From: Rhizomys pruinosus
Taxonomy: Eukaryota > Chordata > Mammalia > Rodentia > Spalacidae
Assembly (NCBI GenBank): GCA_009823505.1
Contig: VZQC01007982.1
Coordinates: forward strand, 7,199,785-7,263,784
DNA length: 64,000 nucleotides
Reading direction: 5' to 3'
In this document: positions 58,547-64,000 of the stretch, piece after piece
How positions within the stretch are numbered: the first letter of the stretch is position 1
Layout of the letters: every line of letters begins with the position of its first letter
Made by a program: the position numbers and the translations under genes
Notes under the pieces: generated by a model
Database searches by the model: none
The model's input: the letters and a program-made list of their open reading frames with translations, nothing else
Told to the model about the DNA's origin: nothing

Positions 58547-58937
58547 CTGTGTCAGTTACTTTCTCATTGTTGTGACCCAATACTCGCCAGAACCAACTTC
58601 AAGGAAGGATTTATTCTGTATCAGGTTCTAAGAAAGGACACAGCCCATCTTGCTGGAACAGCGTGGTGATGGGAGCATAAGGCAGCTGGTCTCAGTGTGT
58701 CTCCCACCAGGAGGCATTGAGCGAGGACCACTGTGCTCAGCTCGGCTGGGCTCGGCTCGGTAGGCTTCCTCCTTTCCCCTTCTTATTCAGTCCAGCACCC
58801 CAGCCCCCAGGATGGTGACACTTATGTTGAAGGTGGGTCTTCTTTTAGACAAATCTCTCGAAAAGAACTCTCACGGCCATGTCCAGAGGTGTGATTCCTA
58901 GTCAATTCCAAACCCAATTGACAGCTAAGGTAAAACA
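58547..58937 (-). mobile_element. MaLR-type LTR
   Basis: gtgtcagttactttctcatt, cctcctttccccttcttatt, gaactctcacggccatgtcc and caaacccaattgacagctaa match a MaLR LTR on the minus strand. A short CTCGG-rich repeat lies inside (58738-58762). Confidence 0.65.
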
Positions 58938-58953
58938 TTATGGGATTGGAGTT

Positions 58954-59218
58954 AGTTTCTTTGTCTTTTTAAAAAAATTTTTAAAAATTTTATTTATTTT
59001 TTATGTGTATGAATGTACTGTCTGCATGTAGGTTTGTGCACCCGGGTTGTGCAATGCTGCAGAGGTCAGAAGAGGGTGTCAGATTCCCCTGGACCTGGAG
59101 TTAAAGACTGTTCTCAGCCACCATGTGAGTGCTGGGGATTGAACCCTTGTCCTCTGCAAAAGCAGTTGGCGCTCTTAACCACTAGGCCATCTCTCTAGCC
59201 CCAAGTTTCTTTGCCTTT
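58954..59218 (-). mobile_element. B2-class SINE with target-site duplication
   Basis: Body at 58969-59203; flanks agtttctttgtcttt (58954-58968) and agtttctttgccttt (59204-59218) differ by one base. Single-motif form. Confidence 0.94.
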
Positions 59219-59876
59219 AACATTATTGAATTTATAATTTATGTCTCGGTTGTATTATATTTTATTGAACAATTCAAGATTTAATTAACCTATAAAGCCA
59301 AAGATATATATCTATACTATACATAAACTATGTATACTATGTATACTATATATCTATACTATCTCTATCATCATCTCTATCTCTATCTCTTTATCTATAT
59401 ATAAACTAGTACTATTCATTGTGTTCAAGTAACTTTACTGAATGGAAAATAATGATGTCAGACTATCTTGGACCTTCCTTTGCCTATCATTTATAAGCCT
59501 TCCTGGATGTGTTGTGGTTGATTATAGCTAAGAACAATATTGCTGTTGCTCTTATCTTCAACTTGAGGAAAATTGATTTGTGTTGGGGACTTTGCAGTCA
59601 GCTTCATCAATAATGTAGGCCTGTGCTCCTCAGATATCATTCACCTTTTTTTCAATAAGCCGGGCACAGTCCCATTAAAATGTGATGTTTGGAGGCTGTT
59701 GTGAAGGAGCCACATAACTCTCTTTTGGAGTCAAACTGTTAGGCCTTCTTTATGATTTTTATCTGAGGAAATCCTTCCTTTTTCACCAGCATGTACCACA
59801 AAGCCAGCACAGTGCCAAGAACTGAGAGAGTATTCATTAAACAATCAACGAAAGAATGAATTGTACTTAGAGACTG
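59219..59876. other. Interval with a TATC/TATA-rich microsatellite, otherwise unrecognised
   Basis: About 59305-59403 is imperfect TATA/CTAT repeat. The rest has no recognised repeat or coding signal. Confidence 0.45.
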
Positions 59877-60597
59877 TGATGGTGAATTTTGATCGTCAAT
59901 TTGGCTAGCCTCAGCAACACTTAAAGCATTGGTTGAGGCTGTTCTTTGGGTATGTCTGTCATTTTCCTGAGAGGATTAATTAAGGAGGTATAGTGGTTTG
60001 GATGAGGAATGTTCCCAGAGGCTTGTGTGTTTGAACAGTTGGTGGCACTGGTTGGGGAGTTTATACACCCTTTATAGGGTAGAGTCTTGCTGGCTGGAAG
60101 AAGTAAGACACTTGGGTAAAACTGAGGGTTTATAGTCTTGCTCTCTCTCTCTCTTTCTCTCTCTCTCTCCAGATGAAATGTAATCAGCCACTTTCCTGCA
60201 GCTGACACCATGCCATAATATGTAGGTAATGATGGACTCTATTCCTCTGGAAATAAAAGCTAATATAAACCCTTCCTTTCTTCCTTTCTTAATGTGCTTT
60301 TGGTCATGGTGTTTACCACAGCAACAGAAAAGTGATTAATACATGGAGAAAAGTGATTAATACATGGAGACCTAGATACTCGGGCTCCAGACAGCTGAGA
60401 CCAGCATTCATCTCTCTCTGCTTCCCAACTACAGATACACTGTGACCAGCCACCTTGTGCTCTGCCACATCGCTTTCTGGCTGTGACCAACTGTATCTTC
60501 TCAAACCTTGAGCCCAAGTAAATCCTTTCTTCTCGTGAGTTGCTTCTTGTCTGGTATTTAGTCATAGCAATGAGAAAACTAATGCAAGTACCATGGA
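59877..60597 (+). mobile_element. MaLR-type LTR (outer element of a nest)
   Basis: 59877-59989 (tgtgatggtgaattttgatc, ggtatgtctgtcattttcct) and 60369-60597 (gctgagaccagcattcatct, ccaactgtatcttctcaaac, cctttcttctcgtgagttgc) form one LTR of the family seen at 25509. Another LTR splits it. Confidence 0.75.
59990..60347 (+). mobile_element. MaLR (MT-like) LTR nested in another LTR
   Basis: Starts tatagtggtttggatgagga, has (CT)n at 60139-60170, a poly(A)-signal-like aataaaagc (60250), and ends tgtttaccacagcaacagaa. At its right edge a 21-bp unit is repeated perfectly in tandem (60327-60347 and 60348-60368). Confidence 0.7.
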
Positions 60598-60794
60598 ATA
60601 AACAGTGATTTAGACTGGGGGCAACTTTACAATTGGAAGAAAGTATTCTAAGTAGCAAAACACTAAAACAACAAAGACTCAGGTTGCCAAATGCAGGCTC
60701 AAATATGAACAAAGAGGAAGACTTTAAAATTACAAGACTGGGACAGAGCAAGAACCAAGAACAGACTCCCCTGGCTGACCTGGTGTCCCCAAGC
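60598..60794. other. Short interval without recognised feature
   Basis: No repeat recognised. The long minus ORF (60260-60796) runs through LTR sequence and is not a gene. Confidence 0.4.
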
Positions 60795-61836
60795 ATTCTT
60801 TTTTGCTTTCTTTTTTAAAATAATACTTTTATTAATGTTTTATGTATTTCAGACATCATTTCTCAGTTCAATTTAGACACATTCCCCCTTCCCTTCCCCC
60901 TACCCCACACCAGATCCTGCATTCTGCCATACATGTCCTTCATCTTTCTCTCAGTCTTTTTAAAGTTTTTCTCTGTAAAGGTCCATTGTTTTGTGTAGAA
61001 TTTAACTATTATCAATCTGTTCTTTGACCCAGTCCCTATGTTCTTGTGGTTCTCTCCCCATTGTATTGCTCCAAAATATGCCTAGATAAACGCCATACAT
61101 GTACCAGAGTTATGTCCTCCAGGAATAAACTGTATGTTAACTCTGATATATGTTTAGGAGTTCGCATTTTTCCCTTTAATTTTGTATTACTCTAAAATAT
61201 GGATATATACTTTTCACCCATGTCTGAAAGTATGTGGTAAGTTAACTCTAGAGCTCATTAAGAGATTCACCTTATAACATCACAGTTGCTTTCAGATAGA
61301 AAGAGATATAACAATAACGTTGCTCAGCTTATCTTTCAATTGGGGGATTTGGTACTAGCATTCACAAATGAGGGTATATACCCCGGAGTGGTATGGCCGG
61401 GTCAGGTGGTAGGCTCATTTTGAGTTATTTAACCCACAGTGGTTATATGAGTTTACATTTCCACCAGCAGTGGATGAGTGTTCCCCTTTCCCCACAACCT
61501 CTCCAGCATTTGGTGTCTTTTGTTTTCTTGATCTTAGCCAGTCTTATCTGAGTGAGATGATATATTAGAGTGGTTTTAATTTGCATTTCCTTAATTATTA
61601 ATGATGTTGAGCACTTTTTGAGATTTTTTTTCAGCCATCTTTACTTCCTCACTTGTGAAGTCTTTTTTCAGCTCTTTACTCCATCTTTTGAGTGAGTCAT
61701 TTGTTTTCTTCTTTGTTTTTTTGAGGAGTTTGTATACTGGAAGTTAATGCTCTGTCAGATGTATCACTGGTGAAGGTTTACTCCCACTCTGTGGGTTTTC
61801 TTTTCACTTCCCTGATTGTTTCTTTCATTGTACAGA

Positions 61837-62122
61837 AGCTTTTGAGCTTAACATTTTATTTATTTATTTATTTATTTATTTTTATTTATTTATTTGTATG
61901 AATGTATTGTCTGCATGTAGGTTTGTGCACCTGTGTTGTGCAATGCCGTGGAGGTCAGAAGAAGGTGCTGGATTCCCCTGGAACTGGAGTTCTCCTGGAA
62001 TTGGAGTTACAGATGGTTCTTAGCCGCCATGTGGGTGCTGGGGATCGAACCCAGGTCCTCTGCAAGAGCAGTCAGCGCTCTTAACTGCTAGGCCATCTCT
62101 CCAGCTCCAGCTTTTGAGTTTA
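61837..62122 (-). mobile_element. B2-class SINE in L1, doubled-motif subfamily
   Basis: Body at 61851-62108 with a (TTTA)n-type tail complement. Flanks agcttttgagctta (61837-61850) and agcttttgagttta (62109-62122) are a 14-bp target-site duplication with one mismatch. It splits the L1 ORF2 C-terminal region. Confidence 0.95.
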
Positions 62123-62893
62123 ATGAGGTCCCACTTGTCAATTGTCAACCTTATTTCCTGTGCAGCTGCTGTTTGATTTAGAAAGTCTTTTCCTATGCCT
62201 ATGTCTTGTAGGTTGCTGCCAACTTTTTCTTCTATCACCTTTAGAGTTTTGGGTTTCATGTTGAGGTTTTCGATCCATTTGGAGTTGATTTTTGTACAGG
62301 GTGAGTGGTAGGGGTTTAATTTCATTCTTCTACAAGTGGTGATCCAGTTTTGGTGCTGAGTAGAAAGTATATTCTCTGGAGTTTGGATGGCATATTTGGT
62401 AGATATGTGTGAGGTCCATTTGGTGTATTGTACTGTTCAGTTCAGATGTCTCTGTGCTTATTCTTTGTCCAATTGACCTATCTAATGGGCTCAGTGGGGT
62501 ATTGAGATCCCCCACTATTAGTGTTCTGGGATCAATCTGTGCCTTGAAGTCCTGTAGAATTGTGATTATAAAGTTTGGTGCTCTGGGCTTTGGTGCATAT
62601 ATATTTATGCTTGTGAAAACTTCATGGTTAATTGTTCCTTTGATAAGTATGTAGTGGCCCTCTTTGTCTCTTCCTCTTTGTCTAGTTTTACTTTGAGGTC
62701 TATTTTGTCTGATATTAGAACAGCGACTCCTGTTTGCTTTTTGGTACCATTTGCTTGGAATATTTTTTTCCATCCTTTCACTTTAAGTTGGTTTCTGTTC
62801 TTGAGGGTGAGATGGGTTTCTTGTTGACAGCGTATAGGTGGATTCTGTTCCCGAATCCATTCTCCCAGACTATGTCTTTTGACTGGGGGGTTT

Positions 62894-63159
62894 AGACCAT
62901 TAATATTTTTTTTTAATTTATTTTTGTATGTGTATGAATGTATTGTCTGCATGCAGGTCTGTGCACCCGTGTCGTGCAATGCCGCAGAGGTCAGAAGAGG
63001 GTCTTGGATTCCCCTGGAACTGGAGCTCTCCTGGAATTGGAGTTACAGATGGTTCTTAGCCGCCATGTGGGTGCTGGGGATCGAACCCGGGTCCTCTGCA
63101 AGAGCGTCGGTGCTCTTAACCACTAGGCTATCTCTCCAGCCCCCAGACCATTAATATTT
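62894..63159 (-). mobile_element. B2-class SINE in L1, doubled-motif subfamily
   Basis: Body at 62909-63144, flanked by perfect 15-bp copies of agaccattaatattt (62894-62908, 63145-63159). It sits at the start of the L1 endonuclease sequence. Little diverged. Confidence 0.96.
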
Positions 63160-63464
63160 AAGGTTATTATTGAGAGATGTGTGTTGCTTCTTTTCAACTT
63201 ATTTTTTGTTTTCATTCTTGGGCTAGGTTTGTATTTATGCTGTTATGCTTTTATTAGTTTCTTTCTTTTGTTGCTTGGGGATAGTTGTTCCTTTCCTCTG
63301 TATTTTGAATTGCTTTGAGTATTTTCTGAAGTGTTGGGTTTTTTTTTTTTTTTGACATATATTCCTTCATTTTGTTTTGTCGTGAAATGTTTTTCTTTCT
63401 CCTTCAACTATAATTGACAATTTTGCTGGGTATAGTAATCTGGGTTGGCATCTAAAGTCATGTA

Positions 63465-63598
63465 GGGGGCTGGAGAGATAGCCTAGCAGTTAAGAGCACT
63501 GACTGCTCTTGCAGAGGACCTGAGTTCGATCCCCAGCACCCACATTGCAGCTGAGAACTGTCTGTAACTCCAATTCCAGTAAAAATCTAGTTCCAGGG
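63465..63598 (+). mobile_element. B2-class SINE, interrupted by an LTR
   Basis: ggggctggagagatagccta, gagttcgatccccagcaccc, and a doubled motif (ccaattccagtaaaaat, ctagttccaggg) that stops where the LTR begins. The rest of the SINE, if present, lies beyond the window. Confidence 0.88.
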
Positions 63599-64000
63599 TG
63601 TGCTGGATAGCTTTAGTGTCAACTTGACACAGTTGGGTTGAGGGAGCCTCAATTGGGGAACTGACTCCATTGGATTGGCCTGTGGCCACATCTGTGGAGT
63701 ATTGTCTTTATTGTCAAGCTGTGTGGGAGGGCCCAGCCCACAATGAGTGGTGCCACCCTGGGCAGGTTTTTGTGTACTGTATAAGAAGGCAGGCTGGGCA
63801 TGAACCAGGGGAGCAAGCCAGTGAACAGCATTCCTCCATGGCCTGTGCTTCAGCTCCTGCCTCCAGGTTCCTGCCCTGAGTTCCTGCCTTGGGCTCCCTG
63901 AGTGATGAACTGTGACCCAGGAGATGTAAGCTGAATAAACCCTTTCCTCCCCAAGTTGGTGTTGGTCAGAGTGTTTTGTCACAGCAATGGAAGACAAACT
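63599..64000 (+). mobile_element. MaLR-type LTR, runs to the window end
   Basis: Begins tgtgctggatagctttagtg tcaacttgacac, then aattggggaactgactccat, a TATA-like tgtataagaagg, ctgcctccaggttcctgccc, tgaataaaccctttcctccc (AATAAA) and tgtcacagcaatgg. Little diverged, and cut off just before its expected end. ORFs on its minus strand are not genes. Confidence 0.8.

Larger units (their letters stand above)
60795..63464 (-). mobile_element. L1 LINE with deleted reverse-transcriptase region and two SINE insertions
   Basis: Reading on the minus strand from the right: 63464-63145 inter-ORF-like sequence; 62908-62345 the ORF2 endonuclease with QETHLT and GDLNTPLS motifs; then, near 62345, a direct jump to the ORF2 C-terminal region (KLNPYHSPCTKINSKWIENL onward, to about 61370); then probable 3' UTR to 60795. 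Everything between endonuclease and C-terminus, including the reverse transcriptase, is missing (roughly 2.4 kb by comparison with other L1s). Frames are broken in places, so it is inactive. Confidence 0.85.

Noticed and set aside
60260..60796. 178-codon minus-strand ORF
   Set aside because: It runs antisense through two LTRs and has no recognisable domain.
63587..63997. 136-codon minus-strand ORF at the right end
   Set aside because: It is antisense to a little-diverged LTR with TATA-like and AATAAA signals.

Overview
The window is non-coding genomic DNA from a rodent, most likely a muroid. B1 SINEs (7SL-derived), B2-class and B4-class SINEs, a faint ID-like element, MaLR-type LTRs and L1 fragments occur together. 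The commonest B2-type SINE has a doubled 17-bp motif in its body that I do not associate with house-mouse B2. I therefore suspect a non-Mus muroid but cannot name the species. I found no convincing protein-coding gene, tRNA, rRNA or CRISPR array. The open reading frames are retroelement remnants, low-complexity artefacts or chance ORFs, with one weak exception on the minus strand near 36.1-36.4 kb.

Layout. 1-20 kb: a B2 next to an L1 reverse-transcriptase fragment, an old L1 tail with B1 pieces, several MaLR LTRs and B2 copies, a CTCF-like motif at 5411, and a 19-bp x 13 minisatellite at 14531. 20-30 kb: sparser repeats and long stretches with nothing recognised, plus an LTR split by a B4 and a MER5-like remnant. 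30-37.2 kb: an ~800-bp polypyrimidine tract, SINEs with unusually many indels, an L1 3' end, a terminal-exon-like ORF, and then a 552-bp assembly gap (37202-37753). 38-40.9 kb: mostly unrecognised sequence.

40.9-56.9 kb is the dominant structure: a direct tandem duplication of about 8.0 kb (copy 1 at 40871-48887, copy 2 at 48888-56920). The unique parts of the copies are nearly identical. Copy 2 has many small indels concentrated in its SINEs and homopolymers. This points either to a very young duplication with poor consensus or, more likely in my view, to a false duplication from assembly or gap filling.

56.9-64 kb holds nested retroelements: a B4 split by an LTR, an LTR inserted in another LTR, and an L1 that lost its reverse-transcriptase region and then received two B2 insertions. 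At the right edge an LTR has entered a B2.

There is no pathway or operon to describe. The interest lies in genome structure: the duplication and its authenticity, the SINE subfamily, nested insertions with visible target-site duplications, and several unusual simple or inverted repeats. Repeat family names are from pattern recognition. Subfamily labels and exact edges are provisional.
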